A DNA stretch of 64,000 bases from Haloglomus irregulare (GTDB lineage Archaea; Halobacteriota; Halobacteria; Halobacteriales; Haloarculaceae): the NCBI RefSeq assembly GCF_007421925.1, contig NZ_QMDX01000004.1, forward strand, positions 186,001-250,000, in the 5' to 3' direction. Below are positions 43,274 to 53,131 of this stretch, piece by piece. Every line of letters begins with the position of its first letter. Position 1 is the stretch's first letter. Under the pieces are notes generated by a model. The model worked only from the letters and a program-made list of their open reading frames with translations, searched no databases and was not told where the DNA came from. The position numbers were made by a program, and so were the translations under genes.

Positions 43274-43520
43274 CCCGCCCGGAACCCGACCCCGCTCGCC
43301 GTTCGTTCGACCACCACCCTCTCTCAGCTACCGCCGGCGAGCGACGGCCGTCGTCGACCCGCCCGACGGTCGGCTCCGGACTCGACCTCGAAACGCCAGA
43401 TGCGTGTGGCTCGGACTCACCCTTAGTCACCCCGCCCGTCGCGGGACGGTGTATAATTATCACCAAAGAAAGCGTGGGATATGAATACGGTAGGGTGAAG
43501 ACTAAGGTCACTCGGCGTGC

Positions 43521-44564
43521 ATGGCGGGTATGGAAACCCGGAAGGTGCAGCGGCTGGGCCCCTCGACGCTGGCGATGACGCTGCCCGCGGAGTGGGCCAA
43601 GGCACAGGACGTGGAGAAGGGCGACGAGGTCTCGCTGCGGATGGGCTCGAAGGGGACGCTGACGGTGATGCCGGAGTCCCTCCAGCAGGAGGAGTCCGAG
43701 GCCGTCATCCACGCCGGCGAGCTCGACGCCGAGGCCGTCGAGCGGGCCATCCTCGCGCAGTACGTGCTCGGCCGTCGCGTCATCCACGTGGAGGTCGAGA
43801 CGGGCGGCACGCTGGGGTCGGCGACCATCAACGCCGTCTACAACGCCGAGACGCAGCTGATGGGGCTGGGCGTCATCGAGGAGACCCCCGAGCGCATCGC
43901 CATCCGCTGCTCGGTCGACCCGGAGGATTTCACGCTCGACAACCTGCTCACGCGGCTGGAGTCGACCGGCAGCACGATGCGCAACGAGGGCATCAAGGCG
44001 CTCGCCCACGGCAACCCGGATCTCGCCCAGCGGGCCCTCAACCGGGAACGACAGGCCAACAAGATCTTCGTCCTCCTGCTCCGGCTCATCTTCACCTCCT
44101 ACCAGAACCCCAACCTCGCCCGCGCGGTCGGCCTCGACGGCGGGTTCCCGCTCATCGGCTACCGCTCCATCGCGAAGAACCTGGAGCTGACCGCCGACAA
44201 CGCGGAGGACATCGCCGAGATCGTCCTCGAGACGGAGGGTCACTCCCTGGAGGTCGACCAGGCCACGATGCGGCGCATCCGCGACTTCACCGACGACGTC
44301 GACGAGATCACCGAGAAGGGGGTCCAGGCCGCCGTCCAGCGGGACTACGACATCGCCATCGAGGTCCGGGAGCTGTTCCAGCAGATCGAGGACCGCGAGC
44401 GGGAGATCCTCGACGACCTGGAGGAGATGCCCAACGAGGACCTCCTCCAGGTCCGCGAGGTGCTGGTCTCGCTCGGCCAGACCGCCCAGTACGCCGTCCG
44501 GAACGCCGAGATCGCGACCAACCTCGCGCTCAACGAGGATTCGGAGTTCGTCAGTATCGCGTAG
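43521..44564 (+). CDS. AbrB-PhoU fusion, phosphate-uptake-regulator-like protein
   Basis: A 347-residue protein with an N-terminal SpoVT-AbrB-type swapped-hairpin DNA-binding domain (TRKVQRLGPSTLAMTLPAEW, residues 4-50) and a helical PhoU-like region (about 120-335, e.g. DNLLTRLESTGSTMRNEGIK). This architecture is common in archaea and links DNA binding to phosphate or other signalling. A second in-frame ATG at 43530 is also possible. No pst genes adjoin. The upstream GTATAATTATCACC (43451-43464) is A/T-rich and may be an operator or distal promoter. Confidence 0.85.
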   Translation: MAGMETRKVQRLGPSTLAMTLPAEWAKAQDVEKGDEVSLRMGSKGTLTVMPESLQQEESEAVIHAGELDAEAVERAILAQYVLGRRVIHVEVETGGTLGSATINAVYNAETQLMGLGVIEETPERIAIRCSVDPEDFTLDNLLTRLESTGSTMRNEGIKALAHGNPDLAQRALNRERQANKIFVLLLRLIFTSYQNPNLARAVGLDGGFPLIGYRSIAKNLELTADNAEDIAEIVLETEGHSLEVDQATMRRIRDFTDDVDEITEKGVQAAVQRDYDIAIEVRELFQQIEDREREILDDLEEMPNEDLLQVREVLVSLGQTAQYAVRNAEIATNLALNEDSEFVSIA

Positions 44565-44701
44565 TTCTCCGGCTTTATCGGTCGAATACGCGACCAGGCC
44601 GAGCCGTTCAGTGTTTCTCTCGGATATTTCCTCGCTCCCCATCCCGGCGGTTGCGCCCGGACGGGCGTAAACGGCAAGCCGGCGGCCGGACACGTCCGCG
44701 T

Positions 44702-45292
44702 ATGCGCGACCTCGACGACACCGACCGGGAGATCCTGCGGCTCCTGCTTGCGGACGGTCGGCGGCCGTACGCCGACATCGCCGAGCGCGTCGACCTCTCG
44801 CCACCGGCGGTCTCCGACCGCGTCGAGCGGCTACAGGACCTCGGCGTCATCGAGCGGTTCACCGTCGATATCGACGGGTCGACGCTCCGGGACGGCGTGC
44901 AGGTCCTGGTCACGCTCCGACCCGACGGCCACCGAGTGGGTGACGTTCGCGAGACGCTCGCGGGCCTCGACGGCGTTGAGCACGTCTTCGAGACCGCGGA
45001 CGGGCGACTGCTGGCCTCGATGGCGGCCCCCGATGGCGAGGTCCGGGGGCGTCTCGCCGGGGCGCTAGATATGGCGGCCGTCCGGGAGTTCTCCGTCGAC
45101 CTCCTCGCGGGGGCGGAGTGGACGCCGGCGCTCGGCGACGCCACCATCGGCATCGACTGCGTGGAGTGTGGCAACACGGTCACCGAGGAGGGGGTGCTCG
45201 CCGAGGTGGGCGGCGAGCGACGGGCGTTCTGCTGTGCGTCCTGCGAGGCGGCGTTCCGGGAGCGGTACGAGGAACTGGAACGGGGTGCGTGA
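44702..45292 (+). CDS. Lrp/AsnC-type regulator with TRASH metal-binding domain (copper regulator)
   Basis: A 196-residue regulator. An AsnC-type winged helix (DLDDTDREILRLLLADGRRP, PPAVSDRVERLQDLGVI) covers residues 1-60, a ligand-type alpha/beta domain about 60-140, and a C-terminal TRASH domain 150-190 with CVECG, CC and SCEAAF cysteines. TRASH domains bind copper or related metals. In haloarchaea this architecture controls the copper-exporting ATPase, and the copA gene follows directly, so copper-responsive control is well supported by context. Confidence 0.88.
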   Translation: MRDLDDTDREILRLLLADGRRPYADIAERVDLSPPAVSDRVERLQDLGVIERFTVDIDGSTLRDGVQVLVTLRPDGHRVGDVRETLAGLDGVEHVFETADGRLLASMAAPDGEVRGRLAGALDMAAVREFSVDLLAGAEWTPALGDATIGIDCVECGNTVTEEGVLAEVGGERRAFCCASCEAAFRERYEELERGA

Positions 45293-45330
45293 CCCTCTCG
45301 GCTTCGTGTTCCGAAGCCGAACCCTCTCGG
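45292..45330 (+). promoter_or_regulatory. Candidate operator: direct repeat and hairpin between regulator and copA
   Basis: ACCCTCTCGG occurs at 45292-45301 and again at 45321-45330 (29-bp period). Between them lies the inverted repeat CGGCTTCG...CGAAGCCG (45299-45306 and 45312-45319, 5-base loop). The block begins at the regulator's stop codon and precedes copA by about 70 bases, so it may be the metal-regulator binding site or a transcript end. Confidence 0.45.
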
Positions 45331-45397
45331 AACTTCGGTTTCGAACGGGAAAGGGGGATGAACGGTCGGGACGTACGTGGAGGTGAGGTGACCATTC

Positions 45398-48010
45398 GTG
45401 TCCGAACCACGCCGTGAACGGATCGCCATCGGCGGGATGAGCTGTGCGAACTGCTCGGCGACCGTCGAGGAGGCCGTCGGCCAGATGGACGGCGTCGAGT
45501 CGGTCGACGTGAACTACGCGACCGACGAGGGGTCCGTGACGTACGACCCGGACGTCGTCTCGCTGGCTGCCGTCTTCGAGGCGGTCGAGGGGGCGGGCTA
45601 CGAGCCCGTCACGGAGTCGACGACGGTCCCGGTCACGGACATGACGTGCGCGAACTGCTCGGAGACCGTCGCCGACGCGCTCCGGGCGGTCCCGGGCGTC
45701 CTCGAGGCGAGCGCCAACTTCGCCGCCGACGAGGCGCGGGCGACGTACAGCCCCGAGACGGCGTCGCTCGCGGACCTCTACGGCGCCGTCGAGTCGGTCG
45801 GCTACACGCCCGTCCGCGACGACCAGGGTGACGGGGAACCCGACGAGGCGCGCCGCGACGCCGCCCGGGCGGCCGACGTCCGCCATCAGCGGAACCGCAC
45901 CCTGCTGGGCGCGGTGCTCTCGCTCCCGCTGCTCGGGTTCATGACCGTCGAACTGCTCGCACCCGGGACGCTCCCGGAGACGGTTCCCGGAACGGCGCTG
46001 CCGTTCGGCTGGGTCGCGTTCGCGTTCGCGACGCCCGTCCAGGTGCTGTTGGGGCGGCCGTTCTACGGGAACGCGGTGCAGGCGCTGCGCAACGGCCGCG
46101 CCAACATGGACGTGCTCATCGCGCTCGGGGCCAGCACCGCGTACGGCTACAGCATCGTGACGCTGCTGGACCTGCTCGCCGGCGGGCTCTACTTCGACAC
46201 CGCCGCGTTCATCCTGACGTTCATCACGCTCGGCAACTACCTCGAGGCCCGGTCGAAGGGACAGGCCGGCGACGCCATTCGCGAACTCCTCGAGTTGGAG
46301 GCCGACACCGCCACGCGACTCGTCGAGCGCGACGACGGGACCGTCGAGGAGGAGGTCGCCATCGACGAGGTCGCCGTCGGTGACCGGCTGAAGATCCGCC
46401 CGGGTGAGAAGGTCCCGACCGACGCCCGTGTCGTGGACGGCGCTTCGGCGGTCGATGAGTCGATGGTGACCGGCGAGTCCGTCCCCGTCGAGAAGCGGCC
46501 CGGCGACGAGGTGGTCGGGGGGACGGTCAACGAGAACGGCGTCCTCACCGTCGAGGCGACGAAGGTCGGCGAGGAGACGGCGGTCCGGCGGATCGTGGAG
46601 ACGGTCCGCGAGGCCCAGTCCCGCCAGCCCGATGTCCAGCGGGTGGCCGACCGCATCTCGGCGTACTTCGTCCCCGCGGTCATCGCGAACGCCGTCCTCT
46701 GGGCGGGGCTCTGGGCCCTGTTCCCCGAAACTCTCGGGGGCATCGTCCGCGCGCTCCCACTGTGGGGGCTCGTCGCCGGCGGCCCGGCCGTCCTCGGCGG
46801 GTCCGTCTCGCTCCTGGAGTTCGCCACCGTGGTGTTCGCGAGCGCCGTCCTCATCGCCTGCCCCTGTGCGCTCGGGCTGGCGACGCCCGCCGCGACGATG
46901 GTCGGGACGGCCATCGGCGCCCGCAACGGCGTCCTGTTCCGTGGTGGCGATATCCTCGAGCGCGTGCGGGACGCCGAGGCGGTCGTCTTCGACAAGACCG
47001 GGACGCTCACCGCGGGCGAGATGACCCTGACCGACGTGGTGGCGCTTGCCCCCGCCGACGGGGGCGTGGCCCCGGACGGTGGGACGCTCGATGCCCCCTA
47101 CGGACCCGTAGAAGCGCCCGATAAGGCTGCCGTCCTCCGGTACGCCGCGGCCGCCGAGACGGCCAGTGAGCACCCGCTCGCCGAGGCGGTCGTCGAGGGG
47201 GCCCGCGAGCGGGGGCTGGACCTCCCCGACGCCGACGCGTTCGAGAACGTCCCCGGCAAGGGCGTTCGGGCGACCGTCGAGGGCCGCGAGGTGCTCGTCG
47301 GGAACCGGGCGCTACTGGGTGAGTCCGGAGTCGACCCCACGCCCGCCGCCGACGCCATGGAGCGCATAGAGTCCGAGGGCAAGACCGCGATGCTCGTCTC
47401 CGTCGACGGCCGGGTCGTCGGCGTCGTCGCGGATGCGGACACGGTCAAGCCGTCCGCCCGCGAGGCCGTCGCGGCGCTCCGCGAGCGCGGGACGACGGTC
47501 CACATGCTCACCGGCGACAACGAGCGGACCGCCCGCGCGGTCGCCGGGCAGGTCGGTATCGACCCCGACAACGTCCGGGCCGGCGTCCTCCCCGAGGAGA
47601 AGGCCGACGCCATCGAGGACCTGCAGGCTGACGGCACGCGCGCGCTGATGGTCGGTGACGGCGTCAACGACGCCCCCGCGCTGGCGACGGCGTTCGTCGG
47701 CATCGCCATCGGCAGCGGGACCGACGTGGCCATCGAGGCCGCGGACGTGACGCTGATGCGGTCGGACCCGGCGGACGTGCTGAAGGCCGTCCGCATCAGT
47801 GAGGGCACCCTCGCCAAGGTCCGGCAGAACCTGTTCTGGGCGCTGGGCTACAATACGGCGATGATCCCGCTGGCGTCGCTCGGTCTGCTCCAGCCGGTCC
47901 TCGCGGCCGGTGCGATGGCGCTGTCCTCGGTGTCCGTCCTGGCGAACACGCTGCTGTTCCGGCGGTACGCGCCGACCGAGGACTATCGCCTCCTCGGCGG
48001 GTGGCGATAG
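45398..48010 (+). CDS. copA: Copper-exporting P-type ATPase (CopA)
   Basis: An 870-residue P1B-type ATPase that pumps Cu(I) out of the cell. It has two N-terminal heavy-metal domains with GMSCANC (about residue 13) and DMTCANC (about 83), the membrane metal site [13 protein letters not shown] near 486, phosphorylation site DKTGTLT near 531, the [10 protein letters not shown] nucleotide-domain motif, and [11 protein letters not shown] near 752. The GTG start at 45398 is preceded by GGAGGTGA (45379-45386), a strong Shine-Dalgarno. Expression is likely controlled by the TRASH regulator upstream. Confidence 0.95.
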   Translation: MSEPRRERIAIGGMSCANCSATVEEAVGQMDGVESVDVNYATDEGSVTYDPDVVSLAAVFEAVEGAGYEPVTESTTVPVTDMTCANCSETVADALRAVPGVLEASANFAADEARATYSPETASLADLYGAVESVGYTPVRDDQGDGEPDEARRDAARAADVRHQRNRTLLGAVLSLPLLGFMTVELLAPGTLPETVPGTALPFGWVAFAFATPVQVLLGRPFYGNAVQALRNGRANMDVLIALGASTAYGYSIVTLLDLLAGGLYFDTAAFILTFITLGNYLEARSKGQAGDAIRELLELEADTATRLVERDDGTVEEEVAIDEVAVGDRLKIRPGEKVPTDARVVDGASAVDESMVTGESVPVEKRPGDEVVGGTVNENGVLTVEATKVGEETAVRRIVETVREAQSRQPDVQRVADRISAYFVPAVIANAVLWAGLWALFPETLGGIVRALPLWGLVAGGPAVLGGSVSLLEFATVVFASAVLIACPCALGLATPAATMVGTAIGARNGVLFRGGDILERVRDAEAVVFDKTGTLTAGEMTLTDVVALAPADGGVAPDGGTLDAPYGPVEAPDKAAVLRYAAAAETASEHPLAEAVVEGARERGLDLPDADAFENVPGKGVRATVEGREVLVGNRALLGESGVDPTPAADAMERIESEGKTAMLVSVDGRVVGVVADADTVKPSAREAVAALRERGTTVHMLTGDNERTARAVAGQVGIDPDNVRAGVLPEEKADAIEDLQADGTRALMVGDGVNDAPALATAFVGIAIGSGTDVAIEAADVTLMRSDPADVLKAVRISEGTLAKVRQNLFWALGYNTAMIPLASLGLLQPVLAAGAMALSSVSVLANTLLFRRYAPTEDYRLLGGWR

Positions 48011-48494
48011 CCGGACGAGGCGCGTCCATCATCGGGGGAGCGGCGCGAGTCCGGCGGACACACGCGCCCGACCACGACTACCGGCTATTCGGGCCATTCC
48101 GACCCTGTGGCGCCCCGCAATCGAATCGGCTCTCGGCCGCTGACCGGCGGGGCGTTCCGGGAACCCGTGGACTTCGACGTGCCCCGTCACGCGACCCGGT
48201 CCAGCCGACGCTCACCGGTTGAGCGACCTGCTCATCCCGTGAGTTCATTCCGCTGGGACCCGACTACTGGAACAGGGGGGTGGGAGCACCCGCTTCGCCG
48301 CGGGGTTCGGCCGATTCGACCCGACGGCGACGCCGTTTGATACTGCCCGTGAAGACGGCCGTCACGCCGAGGCGCCGTGTTGACGGACGTGGTCGTCCGT
48401 GCCGTGCCAGCCCGTGCCGCGCAACCCATTTCCGGGAATCGCCCCTCCATCCGATAATGCGTTCCCTCCATCTCCACCGCGGGTGGTCGCGTCC
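48011..48494. other. 484-bp region without a recognised gene
   Basis: This lies between copA and the EamA gene. Several frames are open but Arg/Pro-rich with no family resemblance. ATAATGC (48454-48460) may contribute to the promoter of the EamA gene. I see nothing else to report. Confidence 0.4.
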
Positions 48495-49481
48495 GTGAGC
48501 CGGCTCGCCGTTCCACCCCACTACCGGGACGCGGCACTGTTCGTCCTACTAGCCGCGCTGTTCGGTGGTTCGTTCGCAGCCATCAAGACGGGTCTCGCGG
48601 CCTTGCCACCGCTGTTCTTCGCCGCGCTCCGGTTCGACGTGGCCGCCGTCGCTCTGCTCGCCTACGTCGCCGTGACGCGCGACCGGGAGACGTGGCTACC
48701 CCACACGCGTGGTGATTATCTCGGTATCGCCGTCGCCGCGGCACTGCTCATCGCGGCGAACAACGCCCTGCTGTTCCTCGGCCAGGGCTCGACCACGACC
48801 GCCGCGGCGTCGGTGATGTACGGGCTGAACCCCATCCTCGCACCGCTGTTCGCCTGGTGGCTCCTGAAGCAGCGACTCGCGCCGCTTGGCGCCCTCGGCA
48901 TCGCCGTCGCGCTCGGCGGTGTGGTCATCATCGTCCAGCCGTCGCCGGAATCGCTGGCCGGCGGGAGCGCGCTCGGACAGCTGCTGGTCCTCGGTGCCGC
49001 CGCGGCCGTCGCCCTCGGCAGCGTCGGGCTCCAGTGGGTCGAACCCCGGATGGACAGCGTCCCGCTGACCACGTGGGCGATGGCCGGCGGGGCCGTCCTG
49101 CTGCATCTGACCAGCCTCGGCGCGGGCGAAGCCGTCCCGCCACTCGTCTCGCTGGCGCCCGCCGCCGTCCTGAGCGTGCTCGCCGTCGCCATCCCCTCGA
49201 CGGCCATCGCCTACCCCATCTACTTCGGCCTCATCGGGCGTGTCGGCCCTGTCCGCGCCAACCTCGTCGCCTACGCGGTCCCCGTGTTCGCGACGCTGCT
49301 CGGGTGGCTGCTGCTCGGCGAGGTGCTCTCGCCATGGACCGCCGTCGGCTTCCTCGTCGTCGTCGCCGGCTTCGCGCTGGTCGAGCGCGCGGTCATTCGG
49401 GAGGAGTGGCTCCGCCTCCGCCGCCGCTTCGCCGCGAGTGAGGCGGACCGGCCGACGGCGGACCCGCCCTGCGACGACTGA
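48495..49481 (+). CDS. EamA (DMT-superfamily) transporter
   Basis: A 328-residue membrane protein with ten predicted helices in two five-helix EamA repeats. Landmarks are LLAALFGGSFAAIKTGLAAL at the start, TTTAAASVMYGLNPILAPLF near 105 and RVGPVRANLVAYAVPVFATL near 255, then LLLGEVLSPWTAVGFLVV. Such proteins export amino acids, nucleosides or other metabolites; the substrate is unknown. The GTG at 48495 gives a normal first helix; the longer frame adds 32 Pro-rich residues. Confidence 0.85.
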   Translation: MSRLAVPPHYRDAALFVLLAALFGGSFAAIKTGLAALPPLFFAALRFDVAAVALLAYVAVTRDRETWLPHTRGDYLGIAVAAALLIAANNALLFLGQGSTTTAAASVMYGLNPILAPLFAWWLLKQRLAPLGALGIAVALGGVVIIVQPSPESLAGGSALGQLLVLGAAAAVALGSVGLQWVEPRMDSVPLTTWAMAGGAVLLHLTSLGAGEAVPPLVSLAPAAVLSVLAVAIPSTAIAYPIYFGLIGRVGPVRANLVAYAVPVFATLLGWLLLGEVLSPWTAVGFLVVVAGFALVERAVIREEWLRLRRRFAASEADRPTADPPCDD

Positions 49482-49693
49482 CCGCGGTTCAGGACCGGTT
49501 CGTCGACGAACGGGGCGACGGGCGGGGATGCCGCCCTGCATGAGGACGCCGACACCGAGCCGGTCCGCCTCGCCGGATGCGCCTCCGAGAGGGTCGACGG
49601 GCCGAGTCCTGCGACAGCGACCGGGTCGACTTCCGGTTCGAGGGGCAGTCGGGGTCCCCCGTCTCAGCGGCCGTCCCCTGGTTGATCCCCGAC

Positions 49694-51313
49694 TTACCGG
49701 TTCCGGCCGAGTTCGTCGTGGCTGGTTACCCAGTCCGACGCGGAGATGGCCGACGCCAACGACAGCTCGCCGGCGAGCACCACGGCGGCGGCGATCTCGG
49801 CGAACTTCTCGACGTTGCCGGGGCCGTCACAGCCCAGCATCGACAGGCATTCGCTCTGGGTGGGCAGGCCCGTCCCGCCGCCGTAGGTCGCGACGATGAG
49901 CGACGGGATCGTCACGGAGACGTGCAGCGAGTTGTCGTCGAGCAGCGTGGTGTTCACCATCGCCGCCGAGGACTCGGCCACGTTGGCCTCGTCCTGACCG
50001 CAGGCGATGAACAGCGAGGCGAGCCCGTTGGCCGGATGAGCACCGTTCGTGTTCGCCCCCGAGAAGAACGAGCCAAGCGTCGCCACCTGTGCGTGGTGGT
50101 GGATGGCCTCGGGCTCGGCGCCGAGGTGGTGGAGAATCGTCTGCTCCGAGAGGGTGGTCTCCGCGGTGACGCGCTTCCCGCGGGTCTGGAGGTCGTTGAT
50201 CTTGGAGGCCTTCTTGTCCGTCGCGAAGTTGCCCTCCAGGTAGAAGTTCTCGACGTAGCCGGGGTACTCCGAGAGGACCCAGTTACACGCGGCGAACGTA
50301 GCCTTCCCGACCATGTTCTGCCCGGCGGCGTCCCCGGTCGTGTAGTCGAACCGGAGATGGACGTGGTTGTTCGTGACGTAGTCCTCGATACGCACGAGTT
50401 GGGCGACAGACGACGTGGCCTCGGCCTTCTCACGGATGGTGTCCATGTGCTCGAAGACCCAGTCACGGAAGTCCCGTGCGTTGCGGGCGTCCTCGAAGAC
50501 GAACACCGGCGCACGGTTCATGTTGTCGTCGACGACGGTCGTCTTCGCGCCGCCGCTGAGATTGATGGCCTTCATCCCGCGGGAGTACGACGCCACGAGC
50601 GTTCCCTCCGTCGTCGCCAGCGGAACGGGGTACTCCCCGTCGGCGTGCTCGCCGTTGACCTGCACGGGGCCGGCGAGGCCGAGCGGCATCTGGGCGACAC
50701 CGATGAAGTTCTCGACGTTCCCCTCGGTCACGTCGGCGTCGAAGGAGTTCCGCGGCACGTGCTCCAGCTCGACGCCGGTCTCCGCCGCTATGTACTCGTG
50801 GCGGGCGGCGATGGCGGACTCGGAGTAGTTGTCCTCGTCGTCGCGGGGGATGCCGCCGACCGCCTCCTCGTCGCGGATGCTGTCGGTGACCTCCAGGGTG
50901 AGCTCGCCGAACGGGTCGGCGATGAAGTCGATCTCGATCTCGTGCTCGCCCGCGCGCAGGTCGATACCTTCGACGACGATGACGACGGTCCGGCCGACGG
51001 GGAAGTTGATGGGCCGGCCCTCGTCGATCTCGTCGAGGGTGTACTCGTGCTCGTCGGCGGCAACGACCCGGACGTCCTCGAGGTCGACCCGTTGTCGGTC
51101 GACCACGACCCGGGAGACGCCGGTGACCTTCGCGTCCTGAAGCCGGTTCTTGATCTCGAACTCGGCCCCCCGGTCGGCGTTCTTCAGGCTCCCGTAGGTG
51201 TAGAGCCGCTGGAGGATGCGGTCCGGGATGTCCAGCGAGAACCGGCCACCGGAACCGACCAGGTTCGCGTAGAGCCGCTTCAACACGCCGCTGTCTGGGG
51301 TCGGGATGACCAT
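49694..51313 (-). CDS. hmgA: HMG-CoA reductase with an extra N-terminal beta-rich domain
   Basis: A 539-residue HMG-CoA reductase, the mevalonate-forming enzyme of isoprenoid (archaeal lipid) synthesis. Catalytic residues are present: Glu236 in LATTEGT, Lys in ATDKKAS (367-368), Asp441 in CGQDEA and His532 in SHDELG, with the ENFIG substrate loop at 201-205. Typical haloarchaeal enzymes are about 400 residues. Here residues 1-145 form an additional beta-rich region (DAKVTGVSRVVVDRQRVDLE) that I do not recognise. The core style (NFYLEGNFATDKKA) recalls bacterial/eukaryotic class I forms more than the usual haloarchaeal one. Confidence 0.85.
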   Translation of the reverse strand: MVIPTPDSGVLKRLYANLVGSGGRFSLDIPDRILQRLYTYGSLKNADRGAEFEIKNRLQDAKVTGVSRVVVDRQRVDLEDVRVVAADEHEYTLDEIDEGRPINFPVGRTVVIVVEGIDLRAGEHEIEIDFIADPFGELTLEVTDSIRDEEAVGGIPRDDEDNYSESAIAARHEYIAAETGVELEHVPRNSFDADVTEGNVENFIGVAQMPLGLAGPVQVNGEHADGEYPVPLATTEGTLVASYSRGMKAINLSGGAKTTVVDDNMNRAPVFVFEDARNARDFRDWVFEHMDTIREKAEATSSVAQLVRIEDYVTNNHVHLRFDYTTGDAAGQNMVGKATFAACNWVLSEYPGYVENFYLEGNFATDKKASKINDLQTRGKRVTAETTLSEQTILHHLGAEPEAIHHHAQVATLGSFFSGANTNGAHPANGLASLFIACGQDEANVAESSAAMVNTTLLDDNSLHVSVTIPSLIVATYGGGTGLPTQSECLSMLGCDGPGNVEKFAEIAAAVVLAGELSLASAISASDWVTSHDELGRNR

Positions 51314-51422
51314 CTACCGTCCCGCAATCCGGGGCTTCCTAATTAAACCTCGTGTCCCTCCCGACGATTCGGCCGCGCTGGGGCCAAAGCTCCCCGTCTA
51401 GCCGGTTCTACCCGGTCAGATA

Positions 51423-52220
51423 TCAACGCCACAGCCGGCTCCGGGCCGCCTCGACCGCCTTCCGGACGCGCCGGCGGATGGAGGGGTCCGCGCCCGGAGT
51501 TGTGTGGACGTTCTGTAGCGACAGTGTCCCCCGGACGAAGGGGCGGACCGGGAAGACGCCGAGCTGGCGGTACTCGATATCGACCACCGCGAAGGCGTCG
51601 TGGTCACTGAACAGGTCGCCCGTGCGCCGCGTGAGTCGACAGCCCGCCGCGATGCGGCTCCAGAGCGGGGCGAGCAGGCGCTGGGGTATCCGTCGCCAGC
51701 CGTCCTCGGCGACGTGCTCGAGGAAGCGGAACTCGCCGCCGGGCCGGAGCACCCGCGCCACCTCGTCGAGCGCCGCCCCCGGGTCGGGGATGGTGCAGAA
51801 CACCATCGACGCCACCACCACGTCGAAGGAGTCCTCGGCGAAGGGGAGCGACTCGGCCGTCGCGTCACTCACCATCACGTCGAGGTCGCGGTCGCGGGCC
51901 GCCGCCACGGCCTGCTCGCGCATGTGTGGGTCCGGCTCCAGGATGGTCACCCTCGCCGCACCTGACCGGACCGGCTCCTCGTAGTAGGGCAGCATCGCCC
52001 CGGTTCCGGCGCCCAGGTCGAGCACGTCCCCCTGCAGGTCGCGCGCGAGGTACTCGCGATGGGGCGGGAACAGTTCGGCCTCCGAACGCCGCATCACCGG
52101 GTCGTACAGCCGCGCGAACCAGGGATGGGCCGGGCCCTCCGGCCCGTGGTCGCCGGCCTCGGTCTCCCCACCTACCACCCCATCCTCGGCGGTCTCCTCT
52201 CCCGTGGTGGCGGTTCCCAT
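51423..52220 (-). CDS. Class I SAM-dependent methyltransferase (UbiE/phospholipid-type)
   Basis: A 265-residue methyltransferase. Motif I is DVLDLGAGTGAMLPYYEE near residue 65, the acidic motif II is TILEPDPHM, and later motifs are SLPFAEDSFDVVVASMVFCT and RVLRPGGEFRFLEHV. The pattern fits type 11 methyltransferases of the phosphatidylethanolamine/quinone/sterol group. A ~30-residue acidic leader precedes the domain. The ATG at 52220 is supported by AATAAA ~26 bases upstream on the minus strand. Substrate unknown. Confidence 0.82.
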   Translation of the reverse strand: MGTATTGEETAEDGVVGGETEAGDHGPEGPAHPWFARLYDPVMRRSEAELFPPHREYLARDLQGDVLDLGAGTGAMLPYYEEPVRSGAARVTILEPDPHMREQAVAAARDRDLDVMVSDATAESLPFAEDSFDVVVASMVFCTIPDPGAALDEVARVLRPGGEFRFLEHVAEDGWRRIPQRLLAPLWSRIAAGCRLTRRTGDLFSDHDAFAVVDIEYRQLGVFPVRPFVRGTLSLQNVHTTPGADPSIRRRVRKAVEAARSRLWR

Positions 52221-52244
52221 AGCGGGATGTAACGGGGTCCCCGG

Positions 52245-52250
52245 TTTATT
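52245..52250 (-). promoter_or_regulatory. TATA box of the methyltransferase gene
   Basis: AATAAA (minus strand) is centred about 27 bases before the ATG at 52220, the spacing for a leaderless transcript. Confidence 0.55.
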
Positions 52251-52367
52251 CCTCGGGGTTCGTTCGACGGGCGTCAGCCGCCGGTCGTGCGGCGGGGTCC
52301 GTGAACTCTGAGCGCGCCGACGGCCCGGACCGCAAACGACAGGGGCCGTCCGGTCCCGGGGGTGGGT

Positions 52368-52994
52368 ATGACCGAGAGTCCCGAGGCCGTCCAGTCCATC
52401 GTCGACGACCTGCACGCTGAGGCCGAGCGCGACCGCCCCGCCGCGGACACCCCCGAGGTCGGCATCGTGATGGGGTCGGACTCGGACCTGGACACGATGT
52501 ACGGGGCCTACGAGGCGCTGACCGAACTCGGGTTCGCCGAGGTGACCGACCGTGAGGACCCGCTCGAGGCCCGGTACACCTTCGAGACGTACGTGGTGAG
52601 CGCCCACCGGACGCCGGACCTGATGTACGCGTACGCCGAGACCGCCGAGGCCCGCGGCATAGACGTCATCATCGCGGGCGCCGGCGGGAAGAGCGCCGAC
52701 CTCCCGAACATGACCGCAAGCATCGCCTACCCGCTCCCGGTGGTCGGGGTGCCGGTCCAGGAGAAGTCCGTGAACAGTGTGCTCGGGATGCCGACGGGCG
52801 CGCCCATCGTCGCCGTCGACGCGGGGAAGTCGTTCAACGCGGCGCTGTCGGCGGTCCAGATGCTGGCCCGAGAGCATGACCAACTACGACAGCGACTGGT
52901 CGACTACCACGGATCGCTCCAGGCCGGAGTGGGCGAGGTCTCGCGCGACCTCCACGGGACGGGGACGGCAGCGTTCCGGGCCGAACGGGAGTGA
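52368..52994 (+). CDS. purE: N5-carboxyaminoimidazole ribonucleotide mutase (PurE)
   Basis: A 208-residue purine-synthesis enzyme that converts N5-CAIR to CAIR. The substrate site is marked by VGIVMGSDSDLDTM near residue 33, VVSAHRTPDLMYAYA near 75 and IIAGAGGKSADLPNMTAS near 100. A ~30-residue N-terminal leader and ~30-residue C-terminal tail extend the usual ~165-residue core. The ATG at 52368 follows an in-frame GTG at 52362. The purK partner, often adjacent in haloarchaea, is not in the flanking positions here. Confidence 0.92.
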   Translation: MTESPEAVQSIVDDLHAEAERDRPAADTPEVGIVMGSDSDLDTMYGAYEALTELGFAEVTDREDPLEARYTFETYVVSAHRTPDLMYAYAETAEARGIDVIIAGAGGKSADLPNMTASIAYPLPVVGVPVQEKSVNSVLGMPTGAPIVAVDAGKSFNAALSAVQMLAREHDQLRQRLVDYHGSLQAGVGEVSRDLHGTGTAAFRAERE

Positions 52995-53094
52995 GCCGCC
53001 GGTTCGGCCGGTCGACCCGCGCTACCGGCGGGAACCCGGACGTCGGAATCGGTCGCTGCGGGCCGTAATTCGGGCGAAGGCGGCGTTATCAACT

Positions 53095-53101
53095 CTTATG
53101 T
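53095..53101 (+). promoter_or_regulatory. Putative TATA box of the nuo operon
   Basis: CTTATGT lies 25-37 bases before the possible nuoA starts (TTG 53123, GTG 53132). It is the only A/T-rich element at suitable distance, following GTTATC at 53085. Confidence 0.5.
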
Positions 53102-53131
53102 ACGGGGCTTCCTAAGCGACTGTTGATAGTC

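Noticed and set aside
45299-45319. Classic intrinsic terminator after the copper regulator
   Set aside because: The stem-loop is good but is not followed by a T-run and lies between direct repeats ahead of copA, so an operator is at least as likely; reported as regulatory instead.
48011-48494. Small genes in the gap after copA
   Set aside because: Open frames exist on both strands but all are Arg/Pro/Ser-rich and none has a promoter plus sensible composition.
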